Part shown: piece by piece, positions 34,566 to 45,763 of the stretch
Layout of the letters: every line of letters starts with the position of its first letter
Position numbering within the stretch: position 1 is the first letter of the stretch
Assembly (NCBI GenBank): GCA_964030475.1
Contig: CAXIPT010000002.1
Span: 9,503,399-9,567,398, forward strand
Direction of reading: 5' to 3'
Source: Tethya wilhelma
Lineage: Eukaryota; Porifera; Demospongiae; Tethyida; Tethyidae
Length of the DNA: 64,000 nucleotides
Made by a program: the position numbers and the translations under genes
Notes under the pieces: model-generated
The model's input: only the letters and a program-made list of their open reading frames with translations
The model's database searches: none
What the model was told of the DNA's origin: nothing

Positions 34566-35955
34566 GAGCTATAAATGAGAACTAAACAGGAGAATTTAGA
34601 CTTGCAATTGGTTCATTATTAATTGATAATATTGCTCACAAGATGGATGAAAGCTAGCAATGGACACTCATTATAAGAGCACAACAAAGTAACCACAATT
34701 GTCACAATTGTGAATTTGTGATTTTATACTAACCTTCTTGTCTCTTGAAGCCGTGGCAAAGTAGAGATCATCATGACTCCAACTGCAGGACCAGATAATC
34801 CTACTGTGAGTACGAGAGCTTTTGTCTAGCTGGGCCACAAGCTTAAACCTGCCTGAAAATGAAAAATGGAAAAAGAAAAAAAAAATTCAATTTGGCACAA
34901 AAGTATCTTCAAAATATTCCATCTTTCATTACATGTATACTTATCTAAAGTGACTGAGTATAAAAATTTATACTTTTGTTGCCCTCAGTGCTTTCTTTCT
35001 CGTCGGTTTGTTTCCATAGCGACCAACACCTGTCACGTGACACGGCAAGGAGGTGGAGCCCGGAGTGAGAGAAGCTCAGCTGTGTGACTGTGAGGGTGTG
35101 ATGAGTGAGGGTGGTGACCTGACGCCAGGTAGACGTGTCCCATATCCTTATGGAGGCATGTTCTGGTTTGGAAGCCTGCACGAATTAAAAGAGTGATGGA
35201 AATTTGTATACACTTAAAGAAATTTACCTCTATACTAGAAGGCAAATTATACCATGTACAGATACCAAAACAGAATTATACAAGTAAGCACGTTTTAGAC
35301 TATATCTCAGCCTAGGAAGGTCGTATAAAGCTGGGATTTGTACCATTGTGATTAGGTTAAGCTTAAAAACAGCTTTCAAATGATATCTATTTTGATATTG
35401 GCTTGATTTCGAACTAAAATCGTGAAAAAAGCATAGACTATATAATAGTCAGGGGATTTGAATGGCCATTTTGTTATCCAATTCAAATTCTAACAAAATA
35501 GGTATCATTTGAAAGCTCTCTCCAAGCTGACTACAACGGTAAAAATCCCAGTTCCATACAACCATTCTAGGCTGAGAAAATGGGCCACAAACTAAACAGA
35601 CAGACATACCTTACAAGCTGAAGCAATGTACTTTCCATTGGGACTGCAATCAATACAGAAGATCTCATAACCATGTCCATACAGCTTCTGAGTCTCAGGC
35701 CACAGGGTGTTCTGAAGGAGGTGATCCTCAACAGGAGGTTCTAGATCGCACACACACACACACACACACAACAAAGGATTAGTGCATGGCAGCTATATGA
35801 AAGTAATAGCCTATAATAAAATTAATGTGTATGTACATGTATGCATACATGTATGTATTACCTACCTGTGAGGTCGATAGCTGTGAACTCTGGTATATTG
35901 TCTCCAAATGCATTCTTTGTTGAAGTTGTAGAGGATTTAGCTTCTGCTTGAGTTT
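33970..35955 (-). CDS. ELP2: Elongator complex protein 2, exons 11-15 (3' part)
   Basis: Exons 35866-35955, 35610-35740, 34974-35175, 34734-34852 and 33970-34371 join in phase to exons 1-10 at 55884-58929. Landmark motifs are [74 protein letters not shown] and VTAVDFAPV, all typical of the second WD40 propeller of ELP2. The TAA stop is at 33970-33972. ELP2 is the WD40 scaffold of Elongator, which modifies wobble uridines of tRNA in the cytoplasm. None of these exons is damaged. Confidence 0.93.
34516..34568. repeat. GA microsatellite in ELP2 intron
   Basis: A (GA)n tract in the last intron of ELP2. Confidence 0.9.
35305..35577. repeat. MITE-like inverted repeat in ELP2 intron 13
   Basis: The left part (tcagcctaggaaggtcgta, then tttcaaatgatatctatttt) is mirrored by the right part (aaaataggtatcatttgaaa, then accattctaggctga). 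It is imperfect, no target duplication is clear, and it accounts for most of the 434-bp intron. Confidence 0.55.
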
Positions 35956-36111
35956 CTGTGTGTGAGTGCATGGGTGAGTGTGAATTAGATTAGTATACAA
36001 TCATTAATAATTCATAATTCATTAACCACTAACAATATTTATGTATTCATTAGTCATGTGATAACATGTCTTACTAACATATCATGTGAATATTAATATA
36101 GCTATACATCA

Positions 36112-36640
36112 ACAATGGCTTGAGCCAACTATGAAAGATATAACTAAAGTTTTGTTAAAGAAGATTTGGACAAGTACACATGCAATATCTGTACGAAAGT
36201 TCTCAGAGATCCTCATTTAACTGGATGTTGTGGTCAGTGTCTCTACAACTGGTTTACTAGAAAGCACAAGATGAGATGTCCTGAGTTTCCTTCAAGAATG
36301 TTAATGGAAAATTCAAACTTGGCATGAACATGAGATCTCAAGACTGAATAATGTACGTCCAATGCTACTTCGGGAAAAAGAAAAGATACTTTCAACGAAT
36401 GAAAAACTTAAGAAAGAGATCACACAACTAAAGCATAGAGCTTCGAACACAGCAGTTGAAGCTTAAATTCCAACAAGAGGTTTCAAAGTTGAAACAAGAA
36501 ATGACTGATCTACAAGAAACAAGTTTGGTACTCAACCTACTAGTGAACACCCAAAAAGAAGAAAAGGTGAAATTAGAAGGCAAGAAGTTGCAACTATTGG
36601 AAGACATGAGTGGATCGGAACACAGCAAGTCTTAGAGTCA
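36112..36640 (+). pseudogene. RING gene remnant
   Basis: It starts as ATG-GCT-TGA and has a further TAA, then reads DLDKYTCNICTKVLRDPHLT and GCCGQ before a deletion that removes the Cys pair. Coiled-coil-like text (EISKLKQEMTDLQE) follows in broken frames. Closely similar sequence precedes copy F at 45430-45700, so this remnant was duplicated together with the downstream gene. Confidence 0.7.
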
Positions 36641-36795
36641 TCAGATGATGAACAATGGCTTGTGGTGTAGTAGCCATTAAAACATGTTAGCAATTAAGGG
36701 AGTAAGTTGTATTGGGCATGGGGAATTCCTAAATGACTAAAAATAATCATGAGGTAACATTATACAGCTATATATAGTCTTTCACATGTATAGAG

Positions 36796-38361
36796 ATGGC
36801 TGCCAATTTTGGTGGGCATGATTATAGCTTTGTTGATGAACATTTGGATAGATTCACTTGTAACAGTGTTTGTACAAAAGTTCTCAGAGATCCTCATCTA
36901 ACTGAATGCTGTGGACAAGTCATTTGTGAGTCTTGTCTCAACTACTGGTTTGCTAGACATCGTACGGAGAGTTGTCCCCACTGCCGAGCTGAGGGGGAAG
37001 CATTTCAGCACATTTTAGACAAGAGACTGAAACGTGAGATTGACTGTCTAAAGATTTACTGCACCAACAAGGAGGAAGGATGTCAGTGGATAGGAAAGCT
37101 AGAGTTTTTACAGCAACATCTTGAGTTAGATGATGGGTGTGGCTATGTTGAAGTGGAGTGCCCAAACAACTGTGAAGATGCAAATAGGATGAAAAGAAAA
37201 GATCTTCGAGAGCATCTCCAGAATGAATGCGACCTCCGACCTTACCGTTGTGAGTACTGTGACCAAAATGATACGTATGTAGCCATCACCATTCATTATC
37301 CAGTGTGCCCAGAATATCCTCTGGAGTGTTCCAACTATATGTGCAGTAAAAAGGGCATCAAAAGAAAAGACATGCCAAAGCACAACCGACAATGTCAAGA
37401 GAAAGAGGTAGAATGCCCTTACAAGTGTACTACTCCTATATTTATACTACAAAAACATAACTTACAAAGGAGACCTCAACCTCCCTATCATGGTAGAAAT
37501 TTTACAACAGTTACAAAGGTTAAGCGGAAAGATTTACAAAAGCATTGTAAAGATAAATGTCATCAGCGCCCATTTCAATGTGAACACTGCAACAAGGAGG
37601 ACACTTATCATGCCACAGTTAAATATCATTACAGAGAATGTCCTGAGTTTCCTCTGGAGTGTCCCAACAAGTGCGGTAGAAACATCAAGAGAAAGGACAT
37701 GAAAGATCATCGTAGCCAATGTCCAGAGGAGCCAGTTGAATGTCCAAATAGGTGCCGAACAGAGATCTTAAGATACAAGACTGTTACCAAGATTAAGCGT
37801 AAAGACATAACAAAGCATACCACAACAGAATGTGAACAACGACCATATGAATGCCAGCACTGTGGTAAGAAAGGCACATATAGAGCCATCACTACCTCTC
37901 ACTATGGCAACTGTGACAATTATCCTGTACCCTGTCCCAACAAATGTGGTAGAAACACCAAGAGAAAGGACATAGTAGATCATCGTAGCCAGTGTCCAGA
38001 GGAGCCAGTTCAATGTCCGTATGAAGATGAAGGATGTAAGGAAAAGCTTGTACGACATCAATTGGAGCAGCACATGTCAGACAACCAGCAACAACACTTA
38101 TTGATGGTCACAGCAGCATATAAGGAGATGAAACGCACCAATGAAGAGACAAAAAGAGCACATGATGAGATGAAGAAAGTTTGTACACAAAATAAAAAGG
38201 CATTAAAAGTACTGAAAATAGTAAATCCACTCTGGGATAATCATCCACTACTGTGTATTGTATCACTTTGCATTATTTTGTGTTTGCCTCAAATCATTCC
38301 ACTGCTGTTGTACTTATTCATTATAGCCATTGTCTACTTAGTGTTCAGGTACATTGTGTGA
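36796..38361 (+). CDS. RING/TRAF-zinc-finger tail-anchored protein (copy C)
   Basis: An intact single-exon ORF of 521 residues. The RING has an unusual first Cys pair, C-x3-C (TCNSVCTK), and then CCGQVICESC and CPHC. It is followed by the GCQWIGKLEFL finger and by four KRKD-type TRAF finger cassettes (CPNKCG.NIKRKDMKDH). The coiled coil is short. The last ~38 residues are hydrophobic with a central Pro-Gln (IILCLPQIIPLLLYLFII) and could be a hairpin or a long single span. It is nested in the ELP2 intron on the opposite strand, and no CCTTATAAGG box precedes it. Confidence 0.85.
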   Translation: MAANFGGHDYSFVDEHLDRFTCNSVCTKVLRDPHLTECCGQVICESCLNYWFARHRTESCPHCRAEGEAFQHILDKRLKREIDCLKIYCTNKEEGCQWIGKLEFLQQHLELDDGCGYVEVECPNNCEDANRMKRKDLREHLQNECDLRPYRCEYCDQNDTYVAITIHYPVCPEYPLECSNYMCSKKGIKRKDMPKHNRQCQEKEVECPYKCTTPIFILQKHNLQRRPQPPYHGRNFTTVTKVKRKDLQKHCKDKCHQRPFQCEHCNKEDTYHATVKYHYRECPEFPLECPNKCGRNIKRKDMKDHRSQCPEEPVECPNRCRTEILRYKTVTKIKRKDITKHTTTECEQRPYECQHCGKKGTYRAITTSHYGNCDNYPVPCPNKCGRNTKRKDIVDHRSQCPEEPVQCPYEDEGCKEKLVRHQLEQHMSDNQQQHLLMVTAAYKEMKRTNEETKRAHDEMKKVCTQNKKALKVLKIVNPLWDNHPLLCIVSLCIILCLPQIIPLLLYLFIIAIVYLVFRYIV

Positions 38362-38809
38362 ATTTTGCAATCAGTAGTGTAGACGTTTTAGCGTAAACAT
38401 GTAAAACCATTACCAGATAGAAATTACTCAACAATTCCGATTTAATTTCATTGTTATTAGGTTATCATTATAATTTAGTTTCTTAAAACTTTAATTATTA
38501 TTACAAGGAGTGGGGCTCGCTTCGCTCGCCCACTCCTTGTTTATGTATGTTTACAGAATTAACAGTTACTATAATAACATTAATAGTAAACATAGATAAA
38601 ATTGATCAGCATTAATTCAATTGTTATGCTATAATATCCTGCAATCAGTTGGCTTAGGACAACCTTTGCAGTTGAAGCAACACACAACAATCACTAGTTT
38701 ATGTAGAAACAATACATGTATAAAGTTTTTAATATGAACATAAATACTGGCAAGCATAAGCCATTGGAAAGGGAAGCAATGCTGCATGTGTATATGCACT
38801 GCTTTGGTA

Positions 38810-39262
38810 GTACTGTTTGCTTTGGCCAGTTCAGCTATTTAACCCACTACGTGACGTCACAGACGACCCTTTTCCGACTTCCGCCATTTTTGCAATCAGC
38901 TGGCAAAAGAAACTCGTTATCTGGCTAGCTGTGTTTCGTGTACAGCGACAGAGAAGCAGACTTCCAGTAGTGAGTGTTCTCACCTCGTTACGCTTCATTT
39001 GTGAAGATTGGCTCCCATAGCCCGCTTCTTTGTTGGATACAGATGCCACTGGTAAGCCTTGTCAGCGATCTCAAAAACAGCTAGACATACTTATATTGCT
39101 TGTTGTTTTATCCTAGGCTAGCACTGTCTAAGCCAGCTTTCTAGACACTCTTTTCCTAGCTTGTATTCTCCACAGTCCAGAAAAAAAGCAACTTTTATTT
39201 CGAGGTCACATCACTTCCGGTGACCCTCCGTAACACACGGACGGACGGACGGACGGACGGAC
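38810..39262. mobile_element. interspersed repeat, copy 2
   Basis: The interior is the reverse complement of 15230-15490 plus 15838-15950, while the end (cacttccggtgaccctcc) is in the same orientation as at 15150. It ends in a (GGAC)n run at 39238-39265. Its right edge replaces the 5' part of the RING gene copy D. Confidence 0.6.
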
Positions 39263-40417
39263 GGACACACCATTCGAAATCGAGTAACCGATCATCTAGA
39301 AAACAGTTGCACTCTTCGCCTATACAACTGTCAATATTGTGGGTGCAGAGACACATTTACAAACATCACAGGCCATGGTGGGAAGACAGACTACCACTAC
39401 TTAAAATGTTCAGAATACCCTCTGGAGTGTCCCAACTATAAGTGTGGTAGAAAGGGCATCAAGAGAAAAGATATGGATAAACACAGCAGACTTTGTGGTC
39501 AGGAAAAGGTTAACTGTCCAAGGAAATGTGGGTCATGGTATATTAAGAGATCAAGGATGAACATGCATCTTGAACAAGAATGTGAACTTCGACCCTTCAA
39601 GTGCAAGTACTGTAAACTAAATGATACCTTTAAAGCTATCAACACTCACTACAATGTATGCAAACAGTTTCTTATGGAGTGCCCCAACAAATGTGGTAGA
39701 AAAAACATCAAGAGAAAGGACATGAGAGACCACTGTAGCCAGTGTCCAGAGGCGGAGGTCGAATGTAAATATGGATGTAAAGTTTACAAGGTAATGAGAA
39801 GGAAAGATGTAGAAAAGCATCTCAGAGAATGCTTGTTGCGTCCATATAAGTGCCAATACTGTGGATTAATGGGTAAATGCATCACCATTACCACTGAGCA
39901 CTATGGTAAGTGCATTAATTTTCCTCTGGAGTGTGCCAACAAGTGTGGAAGAAACAGTATTAAGAGAAGTTACATGAAAGATCATTGTAGCCAGTGTCCA
40001 GAGGAGCCAGTTCAATGTCCATTTGAAGAAGCAGGATGTAAGGAAAAGCTTCTACGTTGTAAGCTGGAGCAGCACATGTCAGTCACCCAGCAACAACACA
40101 GAGAGATGATCAAAGAGCTAAAAAGGAACAAAGAGACACTATTTCAGCAAAACTGTGAACAAAAAATGAACATTGAGAGATTGACTCAACAGAACTGTGA
40201 ACTAGAAACAACAAATGGTAGGACAAAAGAACTAAATTCACGATTAATTGCACAAATTTCAGATATGAGGCAAACAATTTCAGAGCTGAAAGACAAGAGT
40301 CAAAAACTTCACTTAGAATGCGTAGTGAAAACAAAAGAATTGGAGAATATGCAGGTCCTTGTTACTGTAATTTGTTTGTGTGTAATACTAGTCTTTCTTA
40401 CTCACTACTTTGATTGA
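39262..40417 (+). pseudogene. RING-less, 5'-truncated TRAF-finger gene (copy D)
   Basis: From about 39262 the frame encodes family fingers (RVTDHLENSC, YNCQYCGCRDTFTNIT, DYHYLKCSEYPLECP), and it continues through 39473-40417 with KRKD cassettes, a coiled coil and a terminal span (VLVTVICLCVILVFLTHYF). The RING and first finger (about 110 residues) are missing, replaced by the repeat at 38810-39262. The first in-frame ATG (39473) would give a 314-residue RING-less protein, which could act as a dominant-negative form, but loss of function is equally likely. Confidence 0.7.
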
Positions 40418-40706
40418 AAACCCAAGTAACTGTGTTTATGTTGCAATCTATACAACATTGTACTGTATGTTGTAGCCTCTTTCCCAGGCCTTCACGTTAA
40501 GTTTTCAATAGAACATATTCACTTATCTTAAATCAAAGTACACACATAGATGCATGCTTGATTAGTGGCAGATGAATTACATCTACACGGCTATGAATAT
40601 CTTGTGTTGGTGCCCTCACCCAATAACTACTATAACATAATATGCACCTCAAAAATGTACTAACTTCCTTAGGTACAAGTTGTATAGCAGCATTCATGAC
40701 TAACTT

Positions 40707-40716
40707 CCTTATAAGG
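40707..40716 (+). promoter_or_regulatory. CCTTATAAGG palindrome before copy E
   Basis: A perfect 10-bp palindrome ending 35 bp before the ATG at 40752, in the shared context acttccttataaggc. It fits the CC(A/T)6GG CArG consensus and also contains a TATA-like core. Confidence 0.5.
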
Positions 40717-40751
40717 CATACACAAACAAAAGCATGATGTAGTTGTAAAAC

Positions 40752-42494
40752 ATGGCCACCAGTGACTATGGAGGCTATGAATACAGCTTTGTGGATAAAA
40801 AAGAAGTGGAAAAGTTCACTTGTGCTATTTGTACAAGAGTATTTAAAAATCCAAGACAAACTGGATGCTGTGGACAAGTGTTTTGTGGGTCTTGTTTCCA
40901 CTTCTGGTTCACAAAAAATGGTGGCAACAAGAATTGTCCTCACTGCCGAGCTAACGGGAAACAGTTTTATTATTTCTTAGACAAAAGGCTCAAGCGTGAA
41001 GTTGATACTCTAAAAATTCACTGCACCAACAAGGAGGAAGGATGTCAGTGGATAGGGGAGCTAGGGTCTTTGAGAGATCATTTTGAGTCAGAGAAAGGGT
41101 GTGGCTATGTTGAAGTGAAGTGTTCAAACAAATGCGGGAGAAAAATTAAAAGAAAAGATTTACAACATCATCTTGAAGACAAGTGCTCTCTTCGACCTTA
41201 CCAGTGTGAGTACTGTGGCTTCATGGACACATATACAAACATAACTGGCCATGGAGGAAAAACCAACTTCCACTATAACCAATGTTCTGAATTTCCTCTG
41301 GAGTGTCCCAACAAGTGTGGTGTTAAAGACATCAAGAGAAAGGATATAAAAGATCATCGTAGCCAGTGTCCAGAGGAGCTGGTTCAATGTCCGTTTGAAG
41401 AAGCAGGGTGTAAGGAAATTTTTGTACGCCATAAACTGGAGCAGCACATGTCAGCTAACCAGCAACAACACTGGCAATTGATCAGAGATTTCAAGACAAA
41501 AATCGCAATGTTGCTGGAGCATAACAAAGAGCTGATAGAAGCGGCTGAAGCTAAAGGAGTTAAAATTTCCACTCTAAGTGAAGCGCTATTACATACTAAG
41601 CATCAAAATTCAAGACTAGATGCTAAAAACACACAACTTGAGCGAGAAAAATCAGCAGTGCAGCAAGAAAATTGTAAGTTTAAAAAAGAAATTTTAAGAG
41701 CCGAAGAAGACAAACAGCAACTTCAGCAAGAAAGATCAAGATTGGAAGCAAACCTTACATACGAAATCCTGAGAATAAAAAAAGAAAATGATAGGATACT
41801 TCTTGAGAATGAGAAGTTTGAGGAAGAAAGTACACTACATAAGCAAGAAGCCTTAATACGTATATTTAAACTCCAGCAAGAGATTTCAAGGCTAAAGGAT
41901 GAACTAGATAAGATGATTCAAGCAAAACGCACAACAGTGGAAGAAAACACAAGATTGGAGGAAGATATTACTAGAACACAGCAAGAGCTATCAGACAAAC
42001 AATTTCAAAATTCAGTGTTACAAACGAAACAATCAAGATTAGAGAAGGAGTTAAGTTCAACACAGCAGGAGCTATCAGATGAGCAACAGTATAATTTAAA
42101 ACTACGAACAAAAAACTGGACACTACATCAGGAGTTAGATTCAACACAGAAAGAGCTATCAGATGAACAAGTGCAAAACTCAGTACTACAAAGGAAGAAC
42201 TCAACAGTAGAGCAGGAATTAGATTCAACACAGAAAGAGTTATTCCAAGAACAAGTACAAAACTCTATATTACTAACAATGAACTCAGAATTAGTGCAGG
42301 AGTTAGATTCAACAAAGCAAGAGCTTCAGAATATCACAGACAAAAATCGGATAGCAGAACAGGATTTGCGTTTTATTAGGAAGGAATTAAGCTCCAGAGA
42401 AAATTGCCTATGCAAAACAATAACAGTTTTAGTAATAATTGTAGGAATAATAGTGTTAGTGATACTAACTGATCCTGATAAGGAAAGGGTTTGA
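40752..42494 (+). CDS. RING/TRAF-zinc-finger tail-anchored protein (copy E)
   Basis: An intact 580-residue single-exon ORF. The RING is C24, C27, C40, C45, C48, C62 and C65, with CCGQVF in place of Cys-Gly-His. The fingers are GCQWIGELGSLRDHF, YQCEYCGFMDTYTNI and CPNKCGVKDIKRKD. A very long coiled coil covers about 225-545, including heptad-rich near-repeats of QELSDEQ and STQKELSDEQ. The terminal span is at about 553-573 (TITVLVIIVGIIVLVIL). It is most similar to copy G (48855-50732), including the promoter. It lies in the ELP2 intron, opposite strand. Confidence 0.87.
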   Translation: MATSDYGGYEYSFVDKKEVEKFTCAICTRVFKNPRQTGCCGQVFCGSCFHFWFTKNGGNKNCPHCRANGKQFYYFLDKRLKREVDTLKIHCTNKEEGCQWIGELGSLRDHFESEKGCGYVEVKCSNKCGRKIKRKDLQHHLEDKCSLRPYQCEYCGFMDTYTNITGHGGKTNFHYNQCSEFPLECPNKCGVKDIKRKDIKDHRSQCPEELVQCPFEEAGCKEIFVRHKLEQHMSANQQQHWQLIRDFKTKIAMLLEHNKELIEAAEAKGVKISTLSEALLHTKHQNSRLDAKNTQLEREKSAVQQENCKFKKEILRAEEDKQQLQQERSRLEANLTYEILRIKKENDRILLENEKFEEESTLHKQEALIRIFKLQQEISRLKDELDKMIQAKRTTVEENTRLEEDITRTQQELSDKQFQNSVLQTKQSRLEKELSSTQQELSDEQQYNLKLRTKNWTLHQELDSTQKELSDEQVQNSVLQRKNSTVEQELDSTQKELFQEQVQNSILLTMNSELVQELDSTKQELQNITDKNRIAEQDLRFIRKELSSRENCLCKTITVLVIIVGIIVLVILTDPDKERV

Positions 42495-42559
42495 AAATTG
42501 AATAGTAACTGGATATTCTATACCATCAATACTAAGATAAAAACTATTATGTTATCAAT

Positions 42560-42830
42560 ATTCACTTACAATTGAACATGGCTTTGTATGATAAACCTAG
42601 ACTGGGACTTTCCCAACATTATTTTACTATTGTTGTATTGTTCATCATTATTAGCCATTGTCTACTTAGTGCTTAAGTTAAGTACTCATGTAGAACCATT
42701 ATGGCGTAATAAGATAGAAATCACACAAGAATTCAGATTCCGTTTCGTTGTTAAGATAATTTCTGGATTTAATGACACTTTACATTTACGATCATGAACA
42801 ATGTTAACATTATGCAGACTTATTTACATG
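42560..42830 (+). pseudogene. fragment of a copy C-like 3' end
   Basis: The text encoding LLAIVYLVLKLS matches the terminal span and 3' flank of copy C (IIAIVYLVFRYIV near 38315-38360). A third piece of the same 3' flank is near 45165-45290. These mark former gene units now lost. Confidence 0.5.
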
Positions 42831-43082
42831 TAAATGCAATCTATGCTTGTTTGTCTATGATGCATAACAAGAACAAAAATGGCTACTGCATTGATATGAC
42901 AATGACTTGTTCGTGAGAAAGAATGGCTTTTTCCCCACGCATCAAAACATTTTAGACACGATTAAAGGGGAAGGTTTGGAAATGAGCTAGAGGTTACAGA
43001 CATCATGAAATTACTGCATGCATGTCTTGGTTTATAAAAAAGAGTTGTTTTCGATTGTAATGATAGTTATAACATTTATTTG

Positions 43083-44387
43083 TACTTCTCTTTGACATCC
43101 TTAATTATCTGGTACTGTGAAATAGAAATGACTGCAACCACTCTGCTTTAGATAAGTAACCAGTTCTGGAAATTTCCTGATTTTTGTCTGTGGTATACTT
43201 ATCAGCTCCTCTTTTGTTGAACGTAACTCCCTATCTAGTCTTGAATTTTGCCCTTGTTTGTCTGATAGTTTATGCTGTGTTGAACGTAACTCTTGCTCTA
43301 ATGTAGAGTTCTTTCTTTGTAGTATTGAATTTCCAAATTTTTCATCTGATAACTCTTGCCGTGTTCTATCAATGTCTTGTGTCTTCTCATCTTCCAATCT
43401 TGTGTTTTCTTCCTTTGCTTGCTACAGTTTGTACTTAAGCTTAGAATTGTTTGCTTTTAATCTTGATCTTTCTTGCTGGAGTTGCTGTTTCTTTTGCTCT
43501 GCTTTTGAAATTTCTTATAAATTTGGAATTTTATTGCTACAATGCTGATTTTTCTTGTTCAAGTTACACATTCTTAGCGTCTAGTTTTGAATTCTGTTGC
43601 TCATGCAGTATGTAACAGCTTTTCACTTAGCACGGAATTTTCAACTCCTTTTGCCTCAACAGCATCTTTCAACTCAGTGCATGTTATGTTCCAACAATAT
43701 AGCGATCTTTGTCTTCAATTTTTCTATCATCTGTTGGTGTTGTGGCTGGTCCTCTAGATATTGGCTATGATGGTCTTTCATGTCCTTTCTCTTGATGTCT
43801 TTAACACCTCACTTGTTGGCACACTCCAGAGGAAATTCAGTACATTGGTTATAGTGGAAGTTGTTTTTTCCTCCATGGCCAGTTGTGTTTGTATATATGT
43901 GTCCCTGAAGCCACAGTATACTTATACACTGGTAGGGTCAAAGTCTTTAAAATGATGTTTTAGATCTTTTCTTTCAGTTTTTTCCCTACAATTGTTTAGA
44001 CACTCTACTTCAACATAGCCACATCCATCAGTTAGCTTGTGATAATCTTTCAAAAACTCTATAGCTCCCCTATCCACTGACATCCTTCCTCCTTGTTGGT
44101 ACAGTGAATCCTCAAAGAATCAATCTCACGTTTTATAGTCTCTTGTCTAAGAAATAATGAAACTGCTTCCCCTTAGCTCGGCAATGAGGACAATTCTTGT
44201 TGCGACCACTTTTTGTGAACCATGCAGTAGCTGAGACAAGACCCACAAAACACTTGCCCACAACATCCTGTATAAAATTGTCGAGGATTTCTAAATACTT
44301 TTGTACAAATAGCACATGTGAACTTTTCCACTTCTTTTTGTCCACAAAGCTGTTATTATCATAGCCTCCATACTTAGCTGTGGCCAT
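43083..44387 (-). pseudogene. inverted, frameshifted RING gene copy
   Basis: On the minus strand a start like copy E/G (MATAKYGGYD) is followed by RING, GCQWIGEL-type finger and KRKD finger text in alternating frames. Coiled-coil text (QELSDEKFGNSILQRKNSTL) follows at 43101-43397. The upstream box has decayed to ccttTGCAA. It is the only long family copy in the opposite orientation, so an inversion occurred within the array. Confidence 0.7.
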
Positions 44388-44399
44388 TTTTTTGTGATC

Positions 44400-45630
44400 G
44401 TTTGCAAAGGAAGTTAGTGATGAATACTATAAATTAATACAGCATATATACACCTCTGAACATCGGTATACATTTTTAATGCTATGGTATACTTAATATG
44501 TTATAATATTGACAATCTTTACCAGTAAAACACCTGGCATATATCACCAAAGAGAAGGCCTGGAAACAAGCGTACAAGACCTGGTAATGTTGACCAACTT
44601 GAGCTATAGGTAAAAAGGCTGGAATGGTGTGATTAACAAGGCTACTAAAAGTTCACTTTTGTTGATCTGTATACTCTGTCTTTGCATAAATGTAACAAAT
44701 TACACATTTACCGTGGATTTTTAGTGTGCACCCTAGCTGCATGAGTGACTGTATAATAGAATTCCCTGGTACATTATACTCTACATGCTGTACAAAAGAA
44801 ATCCTCTTTTCTCCAAAAACTATATATAGTACAACTATTATACAGGAACTGTATCACTATTATTATAAGCGGTGTTTTGTTACTAAAAATAACATTTTCT
44901 GATGTTTTGTGACATTTTTCGTTTTGTTTTGGTACCATTTTAGGAACGTTTGCATACTGCTTCGTGTATTGCGCATTTTGCTATTTCTCACATAATAGTA
45001 CTACATGGTTAGCTGTTATTACAAGTCTTAGTAGCTCGCATAATGGGTACTTAAAACTGAGTGTTCAGGTAGATTCTGTGAATTTCACAATCATTAGTTT
45101 TAGTGTACATGTATATAGAACTATTGTTTAGTGAGATAGAAATCACACAATCTTATTTATTATAGCCGTTGTCTACTTAGTGCACATGTTCAGGTGTATT
45201 CTGTGGAATTTGCAATCAATAGTGTAGATGTTTTAGTGTAAACGTCTAAAACCATTGTGAGTAAGATAGAAATTTAATCACACAAGAGTTCAGTTCATTG
45301 TTACAGTGTATGCATGAATACAGACCTTTGGCATGCGAATACAGGTATACAATCTATGCTTTTTTGCCTAAGACACACAAGAACAAAAGTGGCTATACTA
45401 TATACATCAATATGACAATAACGTGTTCGGAAAATGATTGTGAACTCTAAAATAAGATAAAAATTTACACAAGAAACAAGTTTGGTACTCAAGCTAGAAT
45501 TAAGCACTGAAAAAAAAGAAAGTTGGTAAAAGAAGGCAAAAAGTCAATAGAACACAGTCTTTGGGAAAATGATCAGATAATGGACAATGGCTTGTAGTAT
45601 AGTAACCATTAAAGGTATTCTAGTAAGGGG
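44400..45630. other. spacer with MITE copy and family fragments
   Basis: A sequence at about 44840-45060 (aggaactgtatcactatt, aagcggtgttttgtta, ttacaagtctta) matches an arm of the foldback at 53930-54340. Pieces of the copy C 3' flank lie near 45060-45290, and a segment like 36470-36660 lies at 45470-45630. No intact gene. Confidence 0.5.
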
Positions 45631-45763
45631 TTTGTAGCTCATGGAGAATTCCCAAATGATTGATAAAAATCATGAGGTATACCATGCATATAGTTTTTCC
45701 TATCACAGCAATATCTGTGTTCTCAAAGTTCCACATCAAACTAAAGTGTTGCTGAGTGATGCA

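Noticed and set aside
39238..39265. GGAC repeat as an origin or telomeric sequence
   Set aside because: It is a short simple repeat at the edge of an interspersed element with no further telomere-like tract.
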